From contig CAJPTP010000049.1 of NCBI GenBank assembly GCA_905373555.1, positions 1-7,235 of the forward strand: DNA of 7,235 nt, given 5' to 3'. Positions 1 to 5,973 of this stretch are shown piece by piece. The notes beneath the pieces are model-generated. The model was not told the origin of the DNA. It saw only the letters and a program-made list of their open reading frames with translations, and searched no databases. The number at the start of each line of letters is the position of its first letter. The stretch's first letter is position 1. The stretch comes from an uncultured Francisella sp. (GTDB lineage Bacteria; Pseudomonadota; Gammaproteobacteria; Burkholderiales; Neisseriaceae). Both the position numbers and the translations under genes were made by a program.

Positions 1-329
1 GTCCCCGAGACGAGCGGAAGAAACAAACAAGACCGCGCGCGATCCAACGCCGCGGGTTTTTAGATCGCGCGGCGCCTCGCCTTGCCCCGGCGTCAAGGCG
101 ACGCCTGCGCCCGGGGCCCGGGCGGGCCTTTCGGGAAATTGATTGAATCGCGGCCTTTCGACGCAAGCCGCGGGCCGCAAAACGGCTTCGAGTGGGCAGC
201 GGCGGCGCGAACGGGCTTGCGCCGTTCGAGAAGCCCGACTTTCCCCGCGCCTGAACCGTTGGCAGAGGCGGCGTTTTTTCGCCGGTTTTGGGGCGGCGCT
301 GGAGCCCCGGCGCCGCCCCGGGCAGAGCC
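1..329. other. Non-coding leader upstream of rlmD
   Basis: I find no convincing gene here; open frames are low-complexity readings of GC-rich DNA. Visible structure includes a 9-bp inverted repeat CGCGCGATC/GATCGCGCG (36-44 and 63-71) with a T run in its loop. A 15-base segment, GATCGCGCGGCGCCT (63-77), recurs exactly at 2066-2080 in the intergenic repeat. The rlmD promoter should lie here or further left, but no clear -35/-10 pair is visible. Confidence 0.5.
290..319 (+). promoter_or_regulatory. Strong stem-loop in the rlmD leader next to the start codon
   Basis: GGGGCGGCGC (290-299) is perfectly complementary to GCGCCGCCCC (310-319). A T300-G309 wobble and two G-C pairs extend the stem to 13 bp closed by the 4-base loop AGCC (303-306). 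It ends 10 bases before the ATG at 330, so in mRNA it would abut the weak ribosome-binding site and could reduce initiation or position the ribosome. A smaller hairpin, CGGCG-T6-CGCCG (269-284), lies just upstream. The pairing is seen directly; a regulatory role is inference. Confidence 0.5.
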
Positions 330-1691
330 ATGAGCAGAAATCATCGAGCGCGCAAGCCGCGCAAAGAGTACGAGCTGTCGATCATCGATTGGGACCCCGC
401 GGAGCTGCGCGGGGTCGCCAAGGCCGACGACGGCAAGACCGTTTTTGTCGAGCGGGCCATCGTGGGCGAGCGCGTGCGCGCCGTCGCAAGGAAGATCAAC
501 AAGCGCTACGACGAGGCCCGGTGCGCCCAAGTTCTCCGGCCCAGCCCCCTGCGCGCCGAGCCTGCGTGCCCGCACTTTGGGCTGTGCGGCGGCTGCTCGC
601 TGCAGCACATTGAGCCCAAGGCCCAAGTGGCTTTGAAGCAAAGGATGATCGAGGAGCAGTTTCGCCGCATCGCGGGATTCGCGCCGGAAACCGTCTTCCC
701 GCCCATCGAGGGGCCGACATGGGGCTATCGCCATCGGGCGCGCATGAGCTGCAAGGCCGTTTACGGCAAGGGCGCGATGCTGGGGTTTCGCGAGCGCGGC
801 ACGGGCTACGTCGCGAACATGACGCAATGCCCGATTCTGCCCCCCATGGTCTCCGACGCTATTTTGCCGCTGCGCGCCTTGATCGACGGCATGGACGCCA
901 GAGACTCCATCCCCCAAGTCGAATGGGCGATGGGCGACGGGATGCTGGCGATGAGCGTGCGCCATTTGCGGCCGTTGAGCGACTCCGATTTGGCCAAGCT
1001 GCGCGCCTTCGTCGACGATCTGTCCACCCCGGAGACCCAAGCCCAGCTGTGGCTGCAGCCCGGCGACGAATCCACCCTGCGCCAAGACCATCCCCAAGGC
1101 GCCAAAGAGCTGTCTTACCGCATCGACCGCTTCGGCTTGGACATGGCGTTCAGCCCGGTCGAGTTCACGCAGATCAACCGCGCCATGAACCAAAGCATGA
1201 TCTCGCGGGCCATGGAGCTGCTCCGGCCGAAGCCCGGCGACAAGGCGCTGGATTTGTTCTGCGGCTTGGGCAACTTTTCTCTGCCCATCGCCAAGATGGG
1301 GGCGCAGGTGACGGGTGTCGAGGGCTCGGCGGCGCTCACCGCGCGCGCCGGGCAAAACGCGCGGCGCAACGGGTTGGCCGAGCGCTGCTCGTTCAAAACC
1401 GCCAACCTGTTCGACCCCGAGCAGCTGCCGCGCGAAGAGATGGCGCAGTGCGGCAAGTGGCTGATCGACCCGCCGCGCGACGGCGCGTTCGAGCTGGTCA
1501 AAAACATCGACCCCGAGCGCGGGCCCAAGCGCATCGTCTACGTGTCATGCAAACCCGCCACATTGGCGCGCGACGCCCAAGTTCTCTCAGGTTTGGGCTA
1601 CCGCTGCGTCGGGGCGGGGGCGATGAACATGTTCCCCCACACAGGCCACACCGAGGCGATTGCGCTGTTTGTGAGCGGCAAGGCGTCTTGA
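330..1691 (+). CDS. rlmD: 23S rRNA (uracil-C5)-methyltransferase, RlmD/RumA family
   Basis: This 453-residue protein should transfer a methyl group from S-adenosylmethionine to C5 of a uridine in 23S rRNA (U1939 in E. coli RlmD), in the cytoplasm. Residues about 10-70 fit a TRAM RNA-binding domain. Four cysteines for a 4Fe-4S cluster are visible at C80, C86, C89 (CPHFGLCGGC) and C167, a spacing like that of E. coli RlmD. The SAM-binding motif DLFCGLGNF is at 308-316, preceded by FTQIN at 279-283. The catalytic nucleophile is C407 in YVSCKPATLARD, and the general base is E442 in MFPHTGHTEA. Length matches the family (E. coli 433 residues). I chose ATG 330 because the family-like sequence begins there. 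A TTG at 288 would add 14 low-complexity residues encoded by a hairpin. The Shine-Dalgarno match (GGGCAGAG, 320-327) is weak. The gene is convergent with the downstream operon. The RlmD subfamily, rather than RlmC or RlmCD, is inferred from the cluster motif and the PHTGH context. Confidence 0.95.
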   Translation: MSRNHRARKPRKEYELSIIDWDPAELRGVAKADDGKTVFVERAIVGERVRAVARKINKRYDEARCAQVLRPSPLRAEPACPHFGLCGGCSLQHIEPKAQVALKQRMIEEQFRRIAGFAPETVFPPIEGPTWGYRHRARMSCKAVYGKGAMLGFRERGTGYVANMTQCPILPPMVSDAILPLRALIDGMDARDSIPQVEWAMGDGMLAMSVRHLRPLSDSDLAKLRAFVDDLSTPETQAQLWLQPGDESTLRQDHPQGAKELSYRIDRFGLDMAFSPVEFTQINRAMNQSMISRAMELLRPKPGDKALDLFCGLGNFSLPIAKMGAQVTGVEGSAALTARAGQNARRNGLAERCSFKTANLFDPEQLPREEMAQCGKWLIDPPRDGAFELVKNIDPERGPKRIVYVSCKPATLARDAQVLSGLGYRCVGAGAMNMFPHTGHTEAIALFVSGKAS

Positions 1692-1900
1692 GCGGATCCG
1701 CATGGCGATCGCGGCGATGCGCAAGCATCCGGGCCGCATCGGCGAGCGAAGCGGCCGCGGGGCTGTTTGCGCGAAGCCGCGAGCCCAAGCGAAACGCCGG
1801 CCGGGCCCAAGCGGGCGTCGCCCGCCAATCGCAAACAGGACAGCCGCGAAGAAGCGTTGGCGCCCGCGTCAGTCGGCTTCCCTTTGCCCGGATGATCAAA

Positions 1901-1997
1901 ATTCAAAGAAAACCCTCGAAGCCGGCTTTGGGGCGCCGGGATGGCGCTTTTCAAGCCGCCCCGGGCGGCGCTTTGCGCCGACTTAGCCGCCGTGATC
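1901..1997. repeat. Intergenic repeat copy A (leader plus core module)
   Basis: These 97 bases match 2183-2280 at about 87 of 98 aligned positions with one gap, by my manual alignment. The leader part contains CCCTCGAAGCCGGCT. The core contains two overlapping, mutually exclusive hairpins: GCCGCC-CCG-GGCGGC (1955-1969) and CGGCGC-TTT-GCGCCG (1966-1980). After the shared GTGATC (1992-1997) copy A diverges and lacks the downstream UUCG hairpin. There is no coding evidence; it resembles REP/BIME-type extragenic elements in style, but I do not recognise the family. Confidence 0.7.
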
Positions 1998-2031
1998 CCC
2001 GAATCGCCGGCCAAGGCGGGCAAGCCCGTCT

Positions 2032-2092
2032 CCCGGGCGGCGCTTTGCGCCGGCGCAGGCGCCGTGATCGCGCGGCGCCTTCGGGCGCCAAC
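2032..2092. repeat. Intergenic repeat copy B (core plus UUCG hairpin module)
   Basis: Sixty-one bases match 2243-2303 at 56 positions without gaps, by manual alignment. The copy has the core hairpin CGGCGC-TTT-GCGCCG (2038-2052) and the hairpin GGCGCC-TTCG-GGCGCC (2074-2089). As plus-strand RNA the latter is a C(UUCG)G tetraloop, an exceptionally stable loop class. Copy B lacks the AAG/CCCTCGAAGCC leader found in copies A and C. Confidence 0.7.
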
Positions 2093-2182
2093 CCCTCCGA
2101 CGCGCTTTTTCCCCGAAAAAATGGGAACGCATTGAAGCAGCGCAAACGCCATCTCCCGCGAAGTTGTTTTCGCAGGCTCGAT

Positions 2183-2303
2183 ATTCAACGAAAATCCCTC
2201 GAAGCCGGCTATGAGGCGTCGGGATGGCGCTCTTCAAGCCGCCCCGGGCGGCGCTTTGCGCCGACTCAGGCGACATGATTGCGCGGCGCCTTCGGGCGCC
2301 AAC
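2183..2303. repeat. Intergenic repeat copy C (complete: leader, core and UUCG hairpin)
   Basis: This is the only copy in the window with all three modules. The leader and core (2183-2280) match copy A. The core and terminal hairpin (2243-2303) match copy B. Hairpins are GCCGCC-CCG-GGCGGC (2238-2252), CGGCGC-TTT-GCGCCG (2249-2263) and GGCGCC-TTCG-GGCGCC (2285-2300). It lies about 30 bases beyond the end of the operon's terminator on the minus strand, so it would normally sit outside that transcript. Confidence 0.7.
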
Positions 2304-2335
2304 GCTTGGGCATGCTTTCCCTCCTCTTCCCGGGC

Positions 2336-2364
2336 AAAAAAAAGCGCCCGCGCAAGGCGGGCGC
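2336..2364 (-). terminator. Intrinsic terminator of the SPFH/zinc-ribbon operon
   Basis: Read on the minus strand, GCGCCCGC (2364-2357), the loop CTTGC and GCGGGCGC (2351-2344) form a perfect 8-bp GC stem. It is followed at once by eight T residues (2343-2336). This is a textbook Rho-independent terminator about 80 bases after the stop codon of the zinc-ribbon gene. The plus-strand reading lacks a T run after the stem, so it acts in one direction. Confidence 0.93.
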
Positions 2365-2444
2365 AGAGCGCGGGCAACCGGGCGGCCGCGACGCCGAAGC
2401 CATGGCTTCGAGCCCGGTTTCGCCGGCGGCGCCGGCGCGGCGCA

Positions 2445-4298
2445 TCATTCTTCCTCGTCTTCGGCCAAGCCGACATTCGCCCCTCTCACCGCGCGACAGT
2501 TATCCCCCTCGATCCTGGAATTGGACAGGCGCTCGAATTGTTGGATGAACTTGTCGTAACGCTTCAGGTTGCGGACGTCGCATTGGGTCTCGGTTTCGTA
2601 ATGGTGGCGCGCCCCGAGGTTTCGGTAGCGCTCTTTCATCCACGCGTAATAAGCGAAACCGGAGCCGGGCAGCAGCAAATACTTGACAAAGAGCATCACG
2701 CCGGAGGCTTCCGCGTCATCCGCCCCTGAAACGGGCAGGAACCACCCCGCGATGAAAGCCACAACCGAGACGATCAGCGAAATCAAGAGCAAGCGCGGCT
2801 TGTTCAGCGGCACGCTGCCCATCGTCTTGCCGTTGCGGCCGTTGACGGCGACGTAGTGCAGGACTTGATTGCTCCCCTTTGTCTCCAAGTAGCTGTACAG
2901 CCACACGGGAAGATAAACGGTGTGCCACGACTCGCCTTTGAGCGTGAAGTCTTCGTTCGACCAAGCCACGCCGCGGTCGTAATCCAGCGTTTCGAGGGCT
3001 TTCAGCCGCGCGACGTCGCCCGCCTTGGCGCGCATGGCGGGCTCCAACAGGTCGATGTTGACGCTTCTTTTTTCCGAGGTGGAGCCTTTGAGGAAATTGG
3101 CGTTGAACCGAATCAAATTCTTCGTGTCGAAAGGCAGAATCGCGTTGATCACGTTGACGGTTTTGTCCTCGGCGCCGTAATTGATCTTGTCCCTGCTCGC
3201 CTCGATGAGCAAGTCGTCGATCGCGACGTCGAAGCTGCGCCCCACCTCGTAGCGATCGGCGTCGTAGTAGGTGTGGCTGTTGCCGTTGTTGTCCTTCTCG
3301 GTGTAGACGCGAACCGTTTTTTCGCCCTGCCCGCGCATGTCGGCTCCGGCGTTGACGTCGACCAGCATGTAAGGCAGGAACACCGAGCACACGTTTTCGG
3401 GGCTGAACTCGCCCAAAAACCGCCGATTCGCGAAAAATCGCCGATCGCCCACAAACTCCGCGATGCGCTCCTCCGCCTCTTGCTTGGGCAAGGAAAAAGG
3501 CAGCACGGCGTCGGGAATGGCGCCGTTGGGGATTTGGGAGTTGACCGAAAGCTCGCTGCGGCACCAGTGGCAGCGCGCCGACGCCGCCGAGCTTGTGTCG
3601 ATCACGACCTCGGCGCCGCAGCTTTCGCACTTCAGCGTCAGCAAGTCTTTGGCGTCGGCCGCAATGTCTTGGGCCCCCGCCCCGACGTAGCGGCCTTCGA
3701 GCAGATCGATGCGCTGCTCGTCGGCGAACGCTTTGGGCAAGTCGAACACATGCCGGCAAAAGTTGCACACGAGCTTGCCCGTCGACGCCGAGGGCGAAAT
3801 CTCGGTTGAGCCGCACCGAGGACACTTGCATTGCCCGTTTTTGCCGTCGTTGGGGCCGCCGACCACCCCGGGGTTCGACTTCGGGCCCGCCTCGGCGGCC
3901 CCGCCCAAAGGGGAAGCCGCCCCGCCCGCGGCGGATCCCGCCGCGGCGCCGAAGCTCGATCCTTGGGGGCCTTGGGGGCCTTGGGATCCTTGGGAGCCTT
4001 GGGGGCCTTGCGCCCCGGGCGAGCCGCTTGGGCGCGGCCGGCCGGTTGCGTCATGCGAGCCCGCGGCGGCGCCTGGGCTCGGCGCCCCCCGCCCATTCCC
4101 ATAGCCCGAATCCGCCGCGGCGGATCCGGGCGCCCCGGGTTGATGCAAACCGTTCGGGTTTGCGGGCGGGCGGCTTGGGCCCGACGCCGAGCCCGGCGCC
4201 CCGGCGGGCCGCTGTTGCGCCGCGTTCGCGCCAAACGCGGATGGGGGACGGGGCGAGCCGCCCGCGCCCGCCCCCGGATTTCCCAAGTTGTCGTTCAT
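2445..4298 (-). CDS. Membrane protein with two TFIIB-type zinc ribbons (YdjG-like)
   Basis: The protein has 617 residues. Residues 1-155 are Gly/Pro/Ala/Ser-rich and look disordered, with a collagen-like stretch of eight Gly-X-Y triplets at 92-115. Zinc ribbon 1 uses C159/C162 (CPRC) and C178/C181 (CNFC). Zinc ribbon 2 uses C224/C227 (CESC) and C243/C246 (CHWC). A globular region follows (about 265-500) with the family-like VYLPVWLYSY (461-470) and LHYVAVNGRNGKTMGSVP. Two hydrophobic segments (about 502-522 and 533-552) probably span the membrane, followed by a charged tail ending DEEE. The layout resembles zinc-ribbon membrane proteins such as B. subtilis YdjG, an adaptor for PspA and an SPFH partner at the membrane. 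The ATG lies one base after the TGA of the SPFH gene (TGAAATG), with only a weak GGGG seven bases upstream, which suggests translational coupling. Zinc binding is well supported by the motifs; the biological role is inferred. DNA binding, despite the TFIIB-type label, is not indicated. Confidence 0.88.
   Translation of the reverse strand: MNDNLGNPGAGAGGSPRPPSAFGANAAQQRPAGAPGSASGPSRPPANPNGLHQPGAPGSAAADSGYGNGRGAPSPGAAAGSHDATGRPRPSGSPGAQGPQGSQGSQGPQGPQGSSFGAAAGSAAGGAASPLGGAAEAGPKSNPGVVGGPNDGKNGQCKCPRCGSTEISPSASTGKLVCNFCRHVFDLPKAFADEQRIDLLEGRYVGAGAQDIAADAKDLLTLKCESCGAEVVIDTSSAASARCHWCRSELSVNSQIPNGAIPDAVLPFSLPKQEAEERIAEFVGDRRFFANRRFLGEFSPENVCSVFLPYMLVDVNAGADMRGQGEKTVRVYTEKDNNGNSHTYYDADRYEVGRSFDVAIDDLLIEASRDKINYGAEDKTVNVINAILPFDTKNLIRFNANFLKGSTSEKRSVNIDLLEPAMRAKAGDVARLKALETLDYDRGVAWSNEDFTLKGESWHTVYLPVWLYSYLETKGSNQVLHYVAVNGRNGKTMGSVPLNKPRLLLISLIVSVVAFIAGWFLPVSGADDAEASGVMLFVKYLLLPGSGFAYYAWMKERYRNLGARHHYETETQCDVRNLKRYDKFIQQFERLSNSRIEGDNCRAVRGANVGLAEDEEE
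3954..4025 (-). repeat. 9-bp tandem repeat encoding collagen-like Gly-X-Y triplets
   Basis: The coding strand repeats a 9-base unit resembling CAAGGCCCC, best preserved at 3961-4010, and encodes GPQ/GSQ triplets (residues 92-115 of the zinc-ribbon protein). There are eight consecutive Gly-X-Y units, with Gln in position Y in six of them. Near-identical units in phase with codons would let the tract expand or contract by replication slippage without a frameshift. Confidence 0.85.
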
Positions 4299-4299
4299 T

Positions 4300-5646
4300 T
4301 CACAGCCCCAACAAATCGGACTTGATCTTGTCGAACTCGGCTTGGCTCAAAACGCCCGCGTCAAGCAATTTTTTCAGCTCCATCAGCTTGGACACCACAT
4401 CGACTTGGCCTTGGCTTGAGCCCGCGCCGCCCGGGGCGGCCCCGCCGCCTTGGGCGCCGGCCCCTTGCCCCGCCGCCTGGCCCTGCCCGGACGCCGGCCC
4501 CTGTTGCCCGCCTTGGCTCTGCCCGTAGGGGGCGGGCTGACCGCCTTGCGGAAACGGGTTGCCTTGCTGCGGCGCTCCGGCGGCGCCGAAATCGGGTCGG
4601 TAGGCATTGCCCGAGTAGGGCTGCTGCATGCCGCCCATCATGTTGCCTGCGGCGCCCATGCCCATGCCCATGAAGGCGACCCCGGCGCCGCCGCCCGTTT
4701 CGCCCGCGGCCTGCATGCCGCGAGCGACCGCTTGCTGCATGAACGCGTTGCCGCGGGCGCCCGACAGGGCATCGGCGCGGCGGGCGTCGGCCACGACCTT
4801 CTTGCTGTCCTCGTCGTATTCAATGGCCAAAATCGCGGTCTTGACGATTTCCAAGCCCCGCGTCGATTTCCATTGGTAGGCTTCCTCAACCGCTTGGCTC
4901 AAGGACTGCGCGAAGCCGATTTGGTCGGACTGAATCTTGCTCATGCGGTTGCCGCGCGAGGGATCGTTCGTGTACGACGAAAACGCGGCGGACAGGCTTG
5001 AAACGACCTCGTTGAACAGCTGGGCCCCGGCGGGATTGTCCATGTCGTCCATGTCGAACACGGGGGCTTGCGGCGTGAGGTAGGCCGCAGGCACAAAGTT
5101 TTTGACGAACAAGACGGGGTCGACGACCTTCATCGTGTACGTGCCGCGCAAGATCGCGCCCACCTGCGTGCCCAAGTAGGCGTCGTCCCAATAGATTTCG
5201 CTTTGGGTGCCGAACCTGTTGTTCGGGATCTCCTTGAGGCTGATGTAGAACAGTTGCTGTTGATTGCCGGGGATGCCGCCGTACTTGAACTTCTCGAACG
5301 ACGACTTGACCATGGAGTCCATGAGTCCGCCGCCCGTGAAGATCGATTGGGAGTGGATGTCGTCGCTGCGGTACTCGTAGGCGCCCGGAACCGTGATCAA
5401 GCCCGTGATCGCGCCGTTTTCCATGGTCATCAGAGCCGTTTGCTCGGGCACGATCACGCGGCTCTTGTCGGTGATGATGTTGTCATTGCCCTTGGTGTTC
5501 GCGCCGCGTCTGCTGTTGCGCCCTTTCTTGATTCCGGGAAACACCACGGCGGTGCCCGGCAACTCGTCCGACGGTCCGTAAAAATCAATCCACTGGTCGG
5601 CGAACATGCCCCCGACCGATTCGGCGATCGCTTTGATGAAACCCAT
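4300..5646 (-). CDS. SPFH-domain protein with C-terminal SHOCT domain (YdjI/COG4260-like)
   Basis: The protein has 448 residues. Residues about 60-290 fit the SPFH (stomatin/prohibitin/flotillin) domain of the YdjI type: RVIVPEQTALMTMENGAI, PGAYEY, LFYISLKEIPNNRFGT, then GTYTMKVVDPVLFVKNFV. This subgroup has been labelled 'virion core protein' or membrane protease subunit in databases. A Met/Gly-rich then Gln/Gly/Pro-rich linker covers about 318-412. Residues 416-448 (VVSKLMELKKLLDAGVLSQA and onward) match SHOCT, a short oligomerisation domain. There is no signal peptide or clear membrane span, so it probably acts on the cytoplasmic face of the membrane as an oligomeric scaffold. Start ATG 5646 is fixed by GGAGGAGAGG seven bases upstream; the frame runs open to 5973 but that extension is low-complexity. 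B. subtilis YdjI carries a C-terminal zinc ribbon, here replaced by SHOCT, with zinc ribbons in the adjacent gene. Family assignment is firm; function is by analogy. Confidence 0.92.
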   Translation of the reverse strand: MGFIKAIAESVGGMFADQWIDFYGPSDELPGTAVVFPGIKKGRNSRRGANTKGNDNIITDKSRVIVPEQTALMTMENGAITGLITVPGAYEYRSDDIHSQSIFTGGGLMDSMVKSSFEKFKYGGIPGNQQQLFYISLKEIPNNRFGTQSEIYWDDAYLGTQVGAILRGTYTMKVVDPVLFVKNFVPAAYLTPQAPVFDMDDMDNPAGAQLFNEVVSSLSAAFSSYTNDPSRGNRMSKIQSDQIGFAQSLSQAVEEAYQWKSTRGLEIVKTAILAIEYDEDSKKVVADARRADALSGARGNAFMQQAVARGMQAAGETGGGAGVAFMGMGMGAAGNMMGGMQQPYSGNAYRPDFGAAGAPQQGNPFPQGGQPAPYGQSQGGQQGPASGQGQAAGQGAGAQGGGAAPGGAGSSQGQVDVVSKLMELKKLLDAGVLSQAEFDKIKSDLLGL

Positions 5647-5653
5647 GGCGCGT

Positions 5654-5663
5654 CCTCTCCTCC
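5654..5663 (-). promoter_or_regulatory. Shine-Dalgarno site of the SPFH gene
   Basis: The minus strand reads GGAGGAGAGG and then seven bases to ATG 5646. It is the strongest ribosome-binding site in the window and decides the start over the open upstream extension to 5973. Confidence 0.9.
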
Positions 5664-5720
5664 GTTGCTTGTTGCGCTCGCCGCGCCCCCGCCGCGGCGA
5701 TCCGAGGCGATGGGCGCGGC

Positions 5721-5744
5721 GCCGCCCCGGATGGGGCGGCTTTT
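5721..5744. promoter_or_regulatory. GC hairpin with T4 tail in the operon leader
   Basis: GCCGCCCC (5721-5728), loop GGAT and GGGGCGGC (5733-5740) form a perfect 8-bp stem, followed on the plus strand by TTTT (5741-5744). On the plus strand it looks like a weak terminator that could stop antisense transcripts leaving the SPFH gene. On the minus strand it would be a leader hairpin about 75 bases upstream of the SPFH start. Confidence 0.4.
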
Positions 5745-5789
5745 CAAAACTCCGACGGCCCGAGGGCGCGGCGGAAACCCATGCGGGAA

Positions 5790-5860
5790 AAACGGGGCGG
5801 CCGCCCGCACGCGCCCAAGGCGCCGGCGGCGGCGCGACGGCGCGCGCGGCCGCCCCGTTT
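5790..5860 (-). promoter_or_regulatory. 15-bp perfect inverted repeat with T run: possible leader attenuator
   Basis: AAACGGGGCGGCCGC (5790-5804) is the exact reverse complement of GCGGCCGCCCCGTTT (5846-5860), enclosing 41 bases. On the minus strand the downstream arm runs into five T residues (5792-5788), giving a long GC stem followed by a U run, inside the presumed 5' leader about 145-215 bases before the SPFH start. The loop holds smaller dyads (GCGCC-TTG-GGCGC on the minus strand) that could offer alternative folds. Attenuation is inferred from shape; no uORF or known riboswitch consensus was recognised. Confidence 0.45.
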
Positions 5861-5904
5861 CCGCCCCGCGCCTCGGGTGAGATCCGACAAACCCGGGCGG
5901 CGGG

Positions 5905-5955
5905 GGCGGGAATAAAAAATGAATGAAAAAAGGAAGGAAAGCCGAATAAGCGCGG
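5905..5955 (-). promoter_or_regulatory. AT-rich candidate promoter region of the SPFH operon
   Basis: Between GC-rich flanks, 5911-5948 is strongly A-rich on the plus strand (T-rich on the minus strand). Minus-strand hexamers TTCCTT and TTTATT can be spaced 17 bases apart, but both match sigma-70 consensus poorly. I see no sigma-54 GG/GC pair of the kind used by proteobacterial psp operons. The location upstream of the inverted repeat fits a promoter; the exact elements are uncertain. Confidence 0.25.
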
Positions 5956-5973
5956 CGCTTGCGTCAGCGGCAT

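Larger units (their letters stand above)
1692..2444. other. Repeat-rich intergenic region between convergent genes
   Basis: This 753-base gap separates the stop of rlmD from the stop of the zinc-ribbon gene. No open frame on either strand resembles a protein family, and the frames that cross it are tails of antisense or shifted reads. It contains a 6-bp hairpin GCGGGC-GTC-GCCCGC (1811-1825), three partial copies of a modular repeat between 1901 and 2303, and the minus-strand terminator at 2336-2364. No T-tailed hairpin serving rlmD on the plus strand is evident, so rlmD may end by Rho or by one of the repeat hairpins. Confidence 0.6.

Noticed and set aside
93..1355. 420-residue open frame on the minus strand across rlmD
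   Set aside because: It lies antisense to a well-supported rlmD, is Arg/Ala/Gly-rich and shows no domain motif. Long antisense frames are expected in GC-rich DNA.
2074..2114. UUCG hairpin of repeat B plus a later T5 as the rlmD terminator
   Set aside because: The T run (2106-2110) is about 16 bases beyond the stem, too far for a standard intrinsic terminator, and copy C has no equivalent.
1598..2188. Minus-strand open frame with repeated AQSAARGG-like peptides
   Set aside because: The peptide repeats arise from translating the DNA repeats, and the same repeats give different peptides in other frames; it also overlaps the rlmD end.
719..2278. 519-residue plus-strand open frame running from rlmD into the intergenic repeats
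   Set aside because: It is a shifted reading of rlmD followed by repeat DNA, with Arg-rich composition and no family resemblance.
2856..3809. 317-residue plus-strand frame opposite the zinc-ribbon gene
   Set aside because: It is antisense to a gene with intact paired zinc ribbons and membrane segments, and has no recognisable motif of its own.
5647..5973. 109-residue N-terminal extension of the SPFH protein
   Set aside because: It is low-complexity and Arg/Pro-rich, covers the inverted repeat and AT-rich leader, and an excellent Shine-Dalgarno sits before ATG 5646.
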